64,000 bases of DNA, from positions 7,415,501-7,479,500 of the forward strand of contig NW_027464588.1 in NCBI RefSeq assembly GCF_043290135.1, in the 5' to 3' direction. The notes beneath the pieces were generated by a model. That model had not been told where the DNA came from. It did no database searches and saw only the letters and a list, made by a program, of their open reading frames with translations. This DNA comes from Rhipicephalus microplus (taxonomy: Eukaryota > Arthropoda > Arachnida > Ixodida > Ixodidae). A program made the position numbers and the translations under genes. Of this stretch, positions 1 to 9,330 are shown piece after piece (within the stretch, counting starts at the first letter, position 1; each line of letters begins with the position of its first letter).

Positions 1-491
1 GTCGTAAGAGCACTTATAACCTTCTTGTAAATTATTCGACTCGATGTAGAATATAGCACTTGGTCAACTTGTAGCAACGGTATATAATCACAACCACATA
101 TCAACATCGTTATCCATCGTGTGGTTGCTTTCCTGTTTCCCTACCCCGGTGTAGAGGAGCAGGCAAGAGGACACTGTTACTCACGCAGGCCTCTATGCTT
201 TTCTGGGAATCGAAATCCCTCTATCTAGGTGGATTTCAGCTTTTTCATTCAAAGAAGGCGTCACCTCTACGTCATGTACTGTACCACTTTATTCCTCATC
301 CATATTCCCAGAGGGGAATAGGTATGACGAATGAGCCTTAAATTTCCGATATCTTTCCTTTGTTCATAGTGAGGCCTTGGTTCTCGAAGACTTGATGTAT
401 TTAGGCTGTATGCAAGTGATTATTATTTAGCTGGCAGCTCGTAATATATTCACGTGGTGCGTGACGCTAACAGGCCGAAAATTGTTCTAAA

Positions 492-527
492 CTCAGAGTC
501 AGGGCTACTAGCAGCCTTGACTCTGAG
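492..527. repeat. Near-perfect 15-bp hairpin
   Basis: The arm CTCAGAGTCAGGGCT (492-506) pairs with AGCCTTGACTCTGAG (513-527) across a 6-base loop, with one G-T pair. It is followed by a short imperfect tandem duplication containing CTAAAGAGGA twice (537-565). No function can be assigned. Confidence 0.6.
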
Positions 528-652
528 ATTGTCTGTCTAAAGAGGATGCCTGCCTAAAGAGGACAGATGGATTACCGCTTACAGCAAGGTACGTTTTTGC
601 CTACTTTTCTTTTTTTCGTAGACTTTCTATGCATCATTGTCTGTTAAGATTA

Positions 653-658
653 TTTATT
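653..658 (-). promoter_or_regulatory. Candidate poly(A) signal of the tetraspanin
   Basis: AATAAA on the minus strand, about 210 bases downstream of the stop codon at 866. Position and motif fit, but the hexamer is common in AT-rich DNA. Confidence 0.3.
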
Positions 659-865
659 ATATTGTATAACAAAGAAAACCAAGCTCTTGAATTTTCACAT
701 CTTTCAATCAACTATTTAGGTTGCGATTATTCGCTATTGTGGCCTGAGGTGCTAAAGATATTTTAAAAAGATTTATAAAAGTGATCAATATAGATAACCA
801 GGAAAGATTGAACGTGTAAATGTAAACAGCAAAAAAACGGGACACGTTCTAACGAAAATTGCATC

Positions 866-1217
866 TTAGGTTGTGAATGTGGATGACACTCCGCCCTCTG
901 CACCGTTGACATGGTCATATATCTTGCGAATGATGTCGATCTCGTCAACTACGGCATTTGTAACCATGTCTATGAAGGCCAGAACAATGACAGCGACGAG
1001 GCAGACACCCCCGAGGATCATGACGTGCTCCTTCACGTAGCGGTTTGTCGCGTCGGGGCAGCTTCCCGTGTGAACGCGGAACCAAGCCTCGTGATCGGAC
1101 AAGTTCAGTACGCTGCGCCCACAGAAGATGCCAGTGAAGGTCGACTCGGGGCGGCAGCACGACGGCGGCACCGAGCACCGTTCTTGGCTCGGGTTCGACG
1201 CGTCACAGTGGAAGTAA
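866..1217 (-). CDS. Tetraspanin (TspanC8-like), terminal coding exon
   Basis: Tetraspanins are four-pass membrane proteins that organise partners in the plasma membrane; the TspanC8 branch escorts the protease ADAM10. The exon encodes the second half of the large extracellular loop, transmembrane segment 4 and a short cytosolic tail. The loop starts YFHCDASNPSQERC and continues SVPPSCC, matching the Tspan5/14/17 pattern of YF-C, ERC and SCC. A single cysteine in IFCG and another in HTGSCPD complete the set. A hydrophobic stretch (VMILGGVCLVAVIVLAF) follows, then a DEIDIIRKIYDHVN tail and a stop at 866. The acceptor is a good CTTGCAG on the minus strand, just upstream of 1217, in phase 2 (two codon bases upstream). 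The CCG-motif half of the loop and transmembrane segments 1-3 were not found on the minus strand, so the intron is very long, the gene is broken, or I missed short exons. Confidence 0.82.
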
Positions 1218-2112
1218 CTGCAAGGACAAGTTGAATGAAGATAAGATGAGTTAAGGAATTGGATACTTGTGATAGGTTAAGTTTTTTTCCAAGCATCGAA
1301 AACCCACGAACTGTGCTGACCTGTATAATCATTGATACTATAGGCCATCCTATGGGTGGGTTTGGATACGCCATATTGGGGTGTTAGCTTTGCTTTTTTG
1401 CATCTTTAACAGCTAAATGAACAGTGCTGTGTTCAACACATACGCACAAGAAAGTGCGGATCAATGCATTTTGACGTTCCGTGACAATAAAGGAACACTG
1501 TTGTGAAACAATGATTTCGTCTAGATTGACAAACTGCACTCTGAAAACTCTGGTGACATTTGTTTGACTATCATAAGCTCATTATTAGAGAAGAAGATTG
1601 AGGTTGAAGTTTTGTTTTTAATTTTCCCAGTGATGCGGTTGCCACCGGGGGGCTGAGGTGTCTAGTCGCACCTCACATGGGCTCCTGCTCTTATTGCTAT
1701 TTTCTTTGCAACCCTGCCTGGACACTGCTCGCATTTGGTGACCTGGGATTCCTCACGTTGCAGGACATGGTTTGATACCAGACTCATTGCAGTGAGTGTA
1801 CTTTTTTTACTAGATATTGAACTCTAAACATATTGTGCCTGTTCGGTGGGACGCAACATCGCCAAGGAATTCAGAGGTCGCGCTGCACGCGAACGCCGCT
1901 GTGGCACGAGGACGGGCCTGCGAAACGAGCTGGGCGCCAGCGGCTCACAGGTGCACGAGCACGCTGCTCACGCAACACAAAGACGCAGCGTCTGAGGTAA
2001 AGTGCTAACGCTCTCATGGAAACGCAGACGCCTAACCCACGTCAAGAAAGCCCGAGTATGATGCAAGTGCACAACACGGAGGGTACCTCAAGAACGGCAT
2101 CACAATGAACGT
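1218..2112. other. Intron or intergenic sequence; no gene recognised
   Basis: Lies upstream of the tetraspanin exon. A short open frame around 1817-2008 has no recognisable features and is not called. Confidence 0.5.
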
Positions 2113-2970
2113 TTGATGAAAATAGTGGCAAAACGACAGGCAAAGCCCACATTGAGTGGCTTCACGCTGGCCGTAAAGGCAGGTCAGCCAAAAAAGACAA
2201 GTCAGCCGAAGAACGAGCTACGCAACCTGTGAAGCCAGACGCCGAATCTCAACCGCAACGTCAACGCAGCACTAGGATGTGGCCATTCCCTGCTGATGAC
2301 TTAAAAATTGTATCGGCCCGCAACCAGGACTAGATCTTTCAAAACGAACCCTAATCGAAGTTACACATGCCATCGGAAGATCCAGTGGCTTGACCAGCAG
2401 GACTTCTATGACCATGTGCGAGTGCAGGTGGAGAAAGTAGAGAATGTGATCATCGCAAGAACAGCGGGTACTGAACGAGCTTCCCAACTGCAAATTATAA
2501 ATGCTATACAGCTCGGTGAAGCAATATATCAAATAAATCCGCACACTCGACACCCCAATGATGTGTGCCGCGGAGTGATCTACGGCCTCGAACCAGGAAC
2601 AAGCCCCACAGAGATTGTTGCAGGACTTCGCGTAGACCCAAGATACAACGTCCTTGGCGCGCGCATGCTGGGATCTTCCACAGCTGCAGTTATCACTTTC
2701 GACGGGCAGCACGTTCTTTTTTACGTAACGTACCTCAGTGGAGACTAGCGATGCAAGCAATACCGGAAGTCCATCCAATATTGCCGAACCTTTGGCACCA
2801 TAGGTCACCGAAAAGACATCTGCCCTCAGCCGAAAGTGAACTTCTGATACAAATGTGGCCACGACAAGGACACAGAACCACATGACTGCCAACCGATGTG
2901 CAAGATCTGCGGAGAAGACCATGAGACTGCTGGAAAAGAATGCAAGAAGAAATTCCGGGCAACTCCCCTC
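2113..2970 (+). pseudogene. LINE ORF1 (gag-like), N-terminal part with zinc knuckles
   Basis: Translatable in pieces: an N-terminal lead from about 2113, then a main frame at 2308-2748 containing the segments VIYGLEPGTSPTEIV and LGARMLGSSTAAVI. Past a stop near 2748 three successive zinc-knuckle relics follow. The first (around 2780-2830) keeps GHRKDIC but has lost a cysteine. The second (around 2850-2890) keeps CGHDKDTEPHDC, with a stop codon beside it. The third (2897-2945) is an intact CKICGEDH...C. Such knuckles bind the element's RNA in the ribonucleoprotein. The frame is not functional. Confidence 0.75.
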
Positions 2971-3200
2971 CTTATCAAGTAAGACGACAGCAGCTCGATA
3001 AAGCTCGCTCCCGTGAGAATCGCTGCAGTGCTTGCACCAATGATTTACCCGGGTCAGTTATCACACCAGAAATTTCACGCGCCCCCTTTTTTCCCCCAAA
3101 ATTTTACCGAAGTCTCTCTCGCTTTAAGAAAAAAGGTCGCTCTGGATCCCGCACGCTATCATAGTCTCGCTTCGTTAGGGGAATCAGTTACGCCACCGCG

Positions 3201-3803
3201 GTGACTGGTAGTGACGGGTCCAGTTCTCTAAATACTACAAGTGCCTCGACCATCTCGCCTGCTCAGACAGCGACCATCCGGGCTCTAAAAAATAAGGTCC
3301 AAGATCTACAACGGAGGGTACAACAACGCCCACCAGCCGAGTGTAGCACACTAGAACTTGACGACAGGATACTAAAACAGACGGAAGCCAGAATAATGAA
3401 GCGGGTAGAAGAAAGACTGCAAGCACATGAAGCAAAGATGCTCGAACTCGTCGAACTACGCCTTGAAGCTTTCGAAAAAGCCCTCCCTGTGAAACTCCTC
3501 GCATTCATAGACATAACCATACAGAAAGTGGTTACTAAAATTTTGGAAAAGGTAGAACCACTGACCCGTACTGTAAGCACGCTCGACGCCAAGCTTGATG
3601 GCTTCATGGCACAACAGCATAACTTCATAACATATGCATACAAAAATTTCGTTACCCATGAGCAGCTGGTGGAGCAATCAAGGACCAAGCGGAAACAGCG
3701 AAAGACTTTAGGGGAGGAAACTGCAGTGGAAATTCGATCGACAGCACTAAACGACCAGCACCAGGCGGGAATCAACTGCCAGAATGGCAGTTCCCGCACA
3801 TAG
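3201..3803 (+). pseudogene. LINE ORF1, C-terminal coiled-coil part
   Basis: A 200-codon open segment with a long heptad-rich helix, for example IRALKNKVQDLQRRVQQ and the charged run after it to about residue 95. It then carries a basic tail (RTKRKQRKTLGEE). This looks like the oligomerisation region of a LINE ORF1. It sits between the zinc-knuckle relics and the endonuclease, where the end of ORF1 is expected. The path from 2970 to 3201 runs in another frame, so the original ORF is interrupted. Confidence 0.6.
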
Positions 3804-4671
3804 ACAGTCTGAGCCACTCCCCGCTCTTCGAATTTGGCACTGGAAATGCAGATCCTACAGACCTCGTTCTGCAAGCATGCAAGAATATGTTAAAACAAAT
3901 AATCCAGATACGATCACGTTGAAGGAAACCCACACAGAAAAAATCAAGCTCCTTGGCTACAGCACTCCCACATGCTCATCCGGCACTGCAATTTTAGTAA
4001 AGAAGACTCTAACCGCACAGCCTTATGAAATTGAAGACATTGGCATCGAACACACCATCGTGGCGATAATCCCCACTCGGAAGACTCAACAAAACTTATA
4101 CCTGACCAACCTTTACAGCCCTCCGCGGGAGCAGTTACACCAATACAACCACTTCGTCCACGAGCTCCATCAAATGGTTAACGGCAGCCGACTCGTCATA
4201 GTTGGGGACTTCAATGCTCCACACACGGCCTGGCGCTATCACAGCACCACCAAGAAGGGGGCGCGTGTTTACGACGCTGTACAGCAACACGGTCTGACGC
4301 TGTGGAATGACTTGCTCCATCCAACCCGAGTGGGCAACAGCGTGTCGAGGGATACTAATCCTGATCTCACGTTCGCTAAAGACGTGCACAACGCAACGTT
4401 GACAAGGCTACCAGACACTCTAAGGAGTGACCATCACATAATTCAAATAGAGGATGAACAGGCCCACCGCTCACTCAAGACAGGAAAAGCTCGGCTCATG
4501 AACTGGACCGCCTACAGGAATGACCTTCATGATAACTCGACTATCGAAGACAATGAAGCCTGGTTAAACAGTATTGTAAGTGTTGCTGATGGACATACCA
4601 AAACGATACACTTGAACGAGGACGATCCGGCAGTCGATAATCATCTCCTTCACCCATGGGAAGCTCTGTGA
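3784..4671 (+). pseudogene. LINE ORF2, APE-type endonuclease
   Basis: The domain nicks genomic DNA to prime reverse transcription. Landmarks are LKETHTEK (catalytic Glu), VIVGDFNAPHTAW (catalytic Asp and Asn) and LRSDHHIIQIE (terminal Ser-Asp-His). The frame is open for 295 codons and ends at a premature stop (4669-4671). A further in-frame stop falls at about 4882 on the way to the RT. The opening residues overlap the end of ORF1, as usual for such elements. Confidence 0.85.
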
Positions 4672-5098
4672 TCGCTTAATAAACGATGGCAACGGCAAAA
4701 GCTCAACCGCAAGCTGAAGTGCCGCATCGCCGTACTCACTAGACAGGCACAGCAGTACGGCGAAAACCTTGCGAGCAAGAACTGGCGGTCCTTCTGCAAC
4801 AAACTTCAAGGGACACTGAGCACAAAGAAGATTTGGCGCATTCTTCGAGCCCTGATCGACGACACCCACACAAAAACTAATTAAAGAAATACAATGCAGT
4901 GGCTCATGCACAACTGTGAGGGCACAGAGCACCAGTTACTCCAAGAACTTGAAGCAAAACTGCGTGGCTCGGTTAAACAGCAAGCTACCTCCATCAACAG
5001 TTCGACACCCAGGGAGTACCGAGGAGCACCGAACGAAGCACTAGACCAACCTTTCACGCTCGCAGAGCTAAGCGGCCCTCGCTAAGCTTACGCGCAAC

Positions 5099-5817
5099 AT
5101 GAGCCCAGGAAAAGACGGAGTGACCAATAAGCACCTACTACAGCTACCGCCCAGGGCGTTGACGGCACTCCTTCGGCACTATAACGACTGCTGGAGGAAG
5201 GGCGAGCTACCTCAAGCCTGGAAGCACTCAGAGGTGTCCATGGTACCCAAGCCAAACAAGCCAATCTCGATTGCGAATCTTCATCTCATTTACCTTGCAT
5301 ATTGCGCTGGGATACTCTTTGAGCACATGGTAAATGAGCGGCTCACCACACATCTCGAAGACAATGGTCACTACCCGAACCCCTTGTTCGGCTTCCGCCA
5401 AATGCTCAGCACGTCCTCTTGCAGATAAAGGAACATATTCTTCTCTGCTTGAGCAATCACAGTAAGTCATCTGTTCTAGCTTTGGACGTAAAGGGTGCAT
5501 TTGACAATGTGAGCCACGAAGCTATTCTGCGTAGCCTGGAAGATGTCGGCTGCGGCGCCAAGACATACGCCTATATGCTGGCTTTTCTCACCAACCGCAC
5601 TGCCACTGTAGGGATTGCCAATATCAGGAGCGAGCTTTTTCAACTCCCTAACAAAGGCACGCCGCAGGGCTCAGTGATATCACCAGTGCTTTTGAACTTG
5701 GCCCTCCTTATGCTCCCACGTCTCTTGGACGCTGGCCCTGGGATACTTCACCCTTTATACGCCGATGATATCACTATGTACACAAGAGGTTCAAGTATGG
5801 GTGAACAGGAAGACTGA
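5099..5817 (+). pseudogene. LINE ORF2, reverse transcriptase
   Basis: Non-LTR reverse transcriptase split over two frames joined near 5400-5420. The first carries SPGKDGVTNKHLLQ and EVSMVPKPNKP. The second carries VLALDVKGAFDNVSHEAIL, GTPQGSVISPVLLNLAL and the catalytic LYADDITMY. The thumb and C-terminal part runs on in broken frames to about 6480. Several stops make it non-functional. Confidence 0.88.
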
Positions 5818-6579
5818 CTTCAAGAGGCGGTTCTATCACTGAAAGATATGTCAAGACCTGGGGCCTCCAATGTGCTCCGAAAAATCGGAACTGTTAGTAC
5901 TTGCGGCACGCACCCGGGGTAGACCACCAAGCTACGACACTCCTGACCCACAAGTCTTTCTACAGGGAGTCCAAATACCACAAGTTGACACGCTTCGAGT
6001 CCTTGGAACACATATACATAAAGATGGGTCTGGCTCCGCTGCCCTACCCCAGCTGCAGAACACTGTGACACAGCTCACCCACCTAATCTGAAGGGCGGCT
6101 AAGCGCCGCAGTGGCTTCAAAGAGCACGACAACCTAAAAAGGTACAAGCTCTCCTTTACAGCCACATAACGTACGGAACTCCCTACCTCAACCTGAAGAC
6201 AGCGGAGAAACGAAAACTTAATCTGCTGATACAAAAGGCTACAGAGCTTGCCCTAGGACTGCCGCCAGCCGCCTCCACTGACCGACTGCTTCGCATGGGA
6301 GTTCAAAATACGTGGGAAGAACTCACCGAAGCACACCTAATTAACCAGGTCGAGAGACTCAAGCTGTCACTCACAGGGCAAACCGTCCTTCGACGCACAG
6401 GATACCAGACCACCCTAGGACCCAACGAAGAACGCAAAGGCAAAATACCGTCACAGCTGTGAGAAAGCCTTGAAATTCAGCAGATCCCTCGAAGCATGCA
6501 TCCTCACAGCACCGAGAAAGGGGGCTCGCCAGGTTAACATGATCCGGAAAAAGCATCGCAATGACCCGCAGGTGTGACA

Positions 6580-6721
6580 CGTGGACGCAGCCAAATATCC
6601 AGGACGTAATGTCTTCGCGATTACCATCACAGATTACAAGGGCGCGGTACTGGCATCGGCGACTATCATCGCCAAACGTGCGGACACAGCTGAAGATGCT
6701 GCTATAGCACTCGCCACCCAG

Positions 6722-6723
<2 letters not shown>
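6580..6723 (+). pseudogene. LINE RNase H domain, truncated
   Basis: The segment HVDAAKYPGRNVFAITIT gives the first RNase H aspartate in its beta-strand context, and AEDAAIALAT supplies the helix glutamate. The remainder of the domain is missing: the coding sequence runs directly into the (TA)n tract at 6724. RNase H would remove the RNA strand during element replication. Confidence 0.65.

Positions 6724-6778
<55 letters not shown>
6724..6778. repeat. (TA)n microsatellite at a LINE/Ty3 junction
   Basis: About 55 bases of pure TA, separating LINE RNase H coding sequence from Ty3 integrase coding sequence. The bases flanking the tract read CAGACAATA on the left and TATTGTCTG on the right, a 9-bp inverted match. 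Confidence 0.95.
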
Positions 6779-6781
<3 letters not shown>

Positions 6782-7728
6782 CTGACGTCGCGGATTTCTT
6801 GCTTCATGACGTAATTCTTCACCATGGTGGTCCTCGACAGCTGCTGACTGATCGTGGTCGTTCATTTCTTTCAAAAGTAGTAAGTGACATCCTTCGCTCG
6901 TGTTCGACGCGTCACAAGCTCACTACGGCGTATCACCCACAAAGAAATGGCCTTACCGAGCGCCTAAATTGATCATTGACAACAATGCTCTCCATGTACG
7001 TTTCCAAAGATCACCTTGATTGGGATAGTACTTTGCCTTATGTGACATTCGCGAACAATTCGTCACGCCACGACACCGCTGGCTTCTCTCCCTTCTATTT
7101 ATTGTTCGGCCGCCGTCCAACTTTACCCTTCGAGACTCTTCTCCGATCAACTACGCAAACGGTTACAGAGTACGCCCGGAATGCCACTGCTCGGGCTCAA
7201 TTGGCCCGCCAAATCGCCCGGGAACGTATTCTTAGCTCGCAGCTCTCTCAGAAGGCCCGCTACGATAGCCTTCACAGAATAGTTTCCTACTCTCCAGGTT
7301 CATTGGTCCTCCTCTGGACACCATGCCGCCACGTTGGCCCCTCTTCGAAGCTCCTCTCTCGCTACTCGGGGCCTTACAAGGTTTTACGCCGGCCTACCGA
7401 TGTCACATACGAGATTGCTCCGTTGGTGAGTCAGTCATCGTCGTCCGCACCCGCTAGTGACGTCGTCCACGTGACGCGCCTCAAACCGTGCATACCCGCA
7501 TATGATCTCACTCTCCTTTAGGCGGCGAGACGGTACTGTCAGCAGCTGGGGGTCATATGTTGCACGACATCGGCAACGAAAGAGCATCATAGATGACGAA
7601 GAGGATGAAAGTGACCGTGCTCGTATTGTTGTTGCTGCTGTTCTTCCATCTTGGCTGCAGCTGCCTATGACTCTCCCTGTATATTTTGTAAATATATTTA
7701 TTTCATTCATTCTCTCACCCCTGTGACA
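6779..7728 (+). mobile_element. 3' fragment of a Ty3-type LTR retrotransposon with its 3' LTR
   Basis: Begins inside the integrase core at a (TA)n tract and runs through the integrase C-terminus to a probable 3' LTR. The LTR candidate (7537-7728) begins TGTCAGCAGC and ends CCTGTGACA. It is followed directly by (TA)n and preceded by a purine-rich GGCGGCGAGACGG. No second copy of this LTR was found, so its left boundary is tentative. Confidence 0.75.
6781..7521 (+). pseudogene. Ty3 integrase, C-terminal two thirds
   Basis: Integrase inserts the cDNA into the genome. The fragment has the second catalytic Asp in LLTDRGRSF and the catalytic Glu context TAYHPQRNGLTERLN. It then carries FSPFYLLFGRRP, and a C-terminal barrel with YSGPYKVLRR and DVVHVTRLKPC. 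One in-frame TGA (about 6970) interrupts an otherwise open 247-codon frame. The zinc-binding head and the first catalytic Asp are absent. Confidence 0.85.
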
Positions 7729-7754
7729 ATATATATATATATATATATATATAT
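7729..7754. repeat. (TA)n microsatellite
   Basis: About 26 bases of TA between the presumed Ty3 LTR end (TGACA) and the tail of a minus-strand SINE. It may be the SINE tail or the LTR target. Confidence 0.9.
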
Positions 7755-8333
7755 CAATAAGAAATTTAACAGACAATAATGCCAAGGAATGTATGGAGAA
7801 GTAATTAGAACCAATGTAATGCAAATAAGGAGAAAGAAAAGTGGGAAAAATACCTTGCCGTGAGAAGGAAACGAACCTACAACCTTAGAATAACGCGTTA
7901 GATACTCTAGCCACTGAGCTATCACGGCGGCTCTCCCTCCAGCCGCTTTATTGGGTTTATATGTGAGTTTAAACGTGGGAGTGTCAGTGAGCGCGATCTG
8001 TAGGCACCGCGGCAAGTGTAAAACACCCTTTTATGAGCCTGTGTGGTGTCAAGTAGCACGTGAAGTTATTACGAGTGGGCAGCTGACCAATAGTTCCTCG
8101 TATACGACCTAACGGCGTCAAGTCTGCCAGTACAAGACCCTCGTTAATGAACAAGGGAAAGCAGTGTATAGCGAAGGGCTCGTTTTTCCATGTTTTGACA
8201 CAATAATAATGAGATCTAACAGACAATGATGCCAAGGAATCTATATATAGGGGAAGGTATTACAACCAATGTAATGTAAATAAAAAGAAAGAAAAGTGGG
8301 TGAAAAAAGTTCGATTCCTGCTCTTGGCAAGTT

Positions 8334-8335
<2 letters not shown>
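7755..8335 (-). mobile_element. tRNA-derived SINE cluster (Ruka-like), two partial copies
   Basis: Two related blocks lie in the same direction: 7758-7852 and 8206-8300 share the run AACAGACAAT, then GCCAAGGAAT, CCAATGTAAT and GAAAGAAAAGTGGG. The left copy carries a recognisable tRNA-like head on the minus strand (7857-7928). The right copy meets a B-box-like GTTCGATTCCTGC on the plus strand instead, so its head is rearranged. Ruka is the tRNA-derived SINE described from Rhipicephalus; I match it by layout, not by alignment. Confidence 0.6.
7857..7928 (-). repeat. tRNA-like SINE head with intact acceptor stem
   Basis: 72 bases on the minus strand. The acceptor arm GCCGTGA pairs perfectly with TCACGGC. 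A D-arm with the A-box TAGCTCAGTGGCTAGAGT follows, and the B-box is GGTTCGTTTCC. The anticodon stem is poor, and the sequence continues straight into SINE body, so it is read as an RNA polymerase III promoter of a SINE rather than a working tRNA gene. Confidence 0.6.

Positions 8336-8379
<44 letters not shown>
8336..8379. repeat. (TA)n microsatellite
   Basis: About 44 bases of pure TA between the SINE cluster and a short hairpin-bearing fragment. Confidence 0.95.
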
Positions 8380-8382
<3 letters not shown>

Positions 8383-8474
8383 GGATATGGCACAACGGGA
8401 GCGTTGTCAACAAGGATAAATATATTTATTTCCCAACAGTTTCGGGAGGGATCCTCCCTTCATCAGGGGATCAG

Positions 8475-8475
<1 letters not shown>
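8380..8475 (-). repeat. Repeat fragment with a hammerhead-like core (Penelope-type?)
   Basis: On the minus strand this short block reads CTGATGA (plus 8460-8466), then a GGGAGG/CCTCCC stem, then GAAAC. It ends in TGTTGGGAAATAAATATA. The CTGATGA-stem-GAAA arrangement recalls the type I hammerhead ribozymes carried by Penelope-like retroelements. One extra A precedes the stem, and no clear stem III or cleavage triplet was seen, so activity is doubtful. Confidence 0.35.

Positions 8476-8554
<79 letters not shown>
8476..8554. repeat. (TA)n microsatellite flanking an LTR element
   Basis: About 79 bases of TA ending at the first base of an LTR-like repeat (8555). Confidence 0.95.
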
Positions 8555-8558
<4 letters not shown>

Positions 8559-8717
8559 ATGGCGTTTATTAGCAGACACACAGCGAGTATACACAATGGC
8601 GACAGTAACGGACGGCCAAGCACGGACTCTCAGCGCGAGCGGCGTCCTTTTTTGGGTAGACCCACTAGGGAACACTTGAGAGTTTGACCCACTTCAGTGT
8701 TCGGCGGCTTCTCTACA
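8555..8717 (-). repeat. LTR (3' LTR of the gag-only element)
   Basis: 163 bp; direct copy of 9331-9488 with a handful of substitutions and small indels. The ends are TGTTATGG and CTCTACA on the plus strand. Confidence 0.85.
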
Positions 8718-8791
8718 ATTACCCCGGGGTCGAAGAGGGAGCCACCTGGCGACCTAACAGCTTGTCACCACGAGCGGGTCATAGTAAGCCT

Positions 8792-9330
8792 TCAGGCGCT
8801 CATGACGTCAATGCCCTTCATGACGTTCCGGACCTTGTCTGATTCGGACATGCTGTCGTTGGACTTCTTGCACAGGTCCAGGACATCTTTTATGTAACTG
8901 GTGAATGATTCACCGGCCTGCTGAGCGCGTTCGCGTAAGCACTGCTCGGCCTGCAGTTTACGAACGGCAGGGCGGCCAAAAACGTTGGTAATAGCGCTCT
9001 TGAAATTGGACCAGGTTGCGAAATCGAACGCGTGGTTGTTGTACCACAAGCTTGCAACGCCCGCAAGGTAAAACACCAAGTTGGTCAACTTGCCGTCCTC
9101 GTCCCATTTGTTGGGGACGCTCACGCGCTCATAAATAGCGAGCCAGTCCTCCACGTCAGTGCCATCGGCGCCCGTGAAGATGGGTGGATCTCGGATCCTG
9201 GGGACACCGGCACAAGGGGTGGCATGGGAGGAGGTGTTTGCTAAGAGGCGTCGTGGGACATGGTAGATTGCAGGGTACGTGAACGCAGTTCCCAGGGCAG
9301 CAAAGGGGATCGTAGCACTCTCCACCAATT
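8792..9330 (-). pseudogene. Ty3-type Gag capsid fragment
   Basis: Minus-strand frame with Gag capsid signatures: DPPIFTGADGTDVEDWLAIY, then VFYLAGVASLWYNNH, then ATWSNFKSAITNVFGRP, then RAQQAGESFTSYIKDVL. It stops at 8792, just before the purine tract. Upstream of about 9205 the ATG-bearing frame and the capsid frame differ, suggesting a frameshift. The same WLDHF/WYKNH pattern occurs in the Gag of the neighbouring plus-strand element. No zinc knuckle is left. Confidence 0.8.

Larger units (their letters stand above)
1..865. other. Downstream flank of the tetraspanin exon; no gene seen
   Basis: AT-rich sequence without a convincing coding frame. It would contain the 3' UTR of the minus-strand tetraspanin. 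A minus-strand AATAAA (plus TTTATT at 653-658), about 210 bases past the stop, is a possible polyadenylation signal. A strong hairpin lies at 492-527. Confidence 0.5.
2113..6723 (+). mobile_element. Decayed non-LTR retrotransposon with RNase H (I/R1-like layout)
   Basis: A LINE in sense orientation. In order it shows a gag-like ORF1 with zinc knuckles and a coiled coil, an APE-type endonuclease, a reverse transcriptase with YADD, and the start of an RNase H domain. The reading frame is broken by several stops and frameshifts, so it is a fossil. Carriage of RNase H after RT fits the I/R1/LOA group rather than CR1; the clade is inference. The 3' part is missing: RNase H stops at a (TA)n tract (6724-6778), beyond which an unrelated Ty3 integrase begins. 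No target duplication was seen. Confidence 0.85.

Noticed and set aside
2272..2922. 216-codon minus-strand frame
   Set aside because: Antisense of LINE ORF1, which has clear zinc-knuckle motifs on the plus strand; no recognisable features of its own.
6724..6778. Replication origin or transposon terminal repeat suggested by the palindromic TA tract
   Set aside because: Pure TA is self-complementary by nature; the 9-bp flanking match is noted in the findings but is not enough to call a functional site.
7857..7928. Genuine tRNA gene
   Set aside because: The acceptor stem is perfect, but the anticodon and T stems pair poorly and the sequence continues into SINE body shared with a neighbouring copy.
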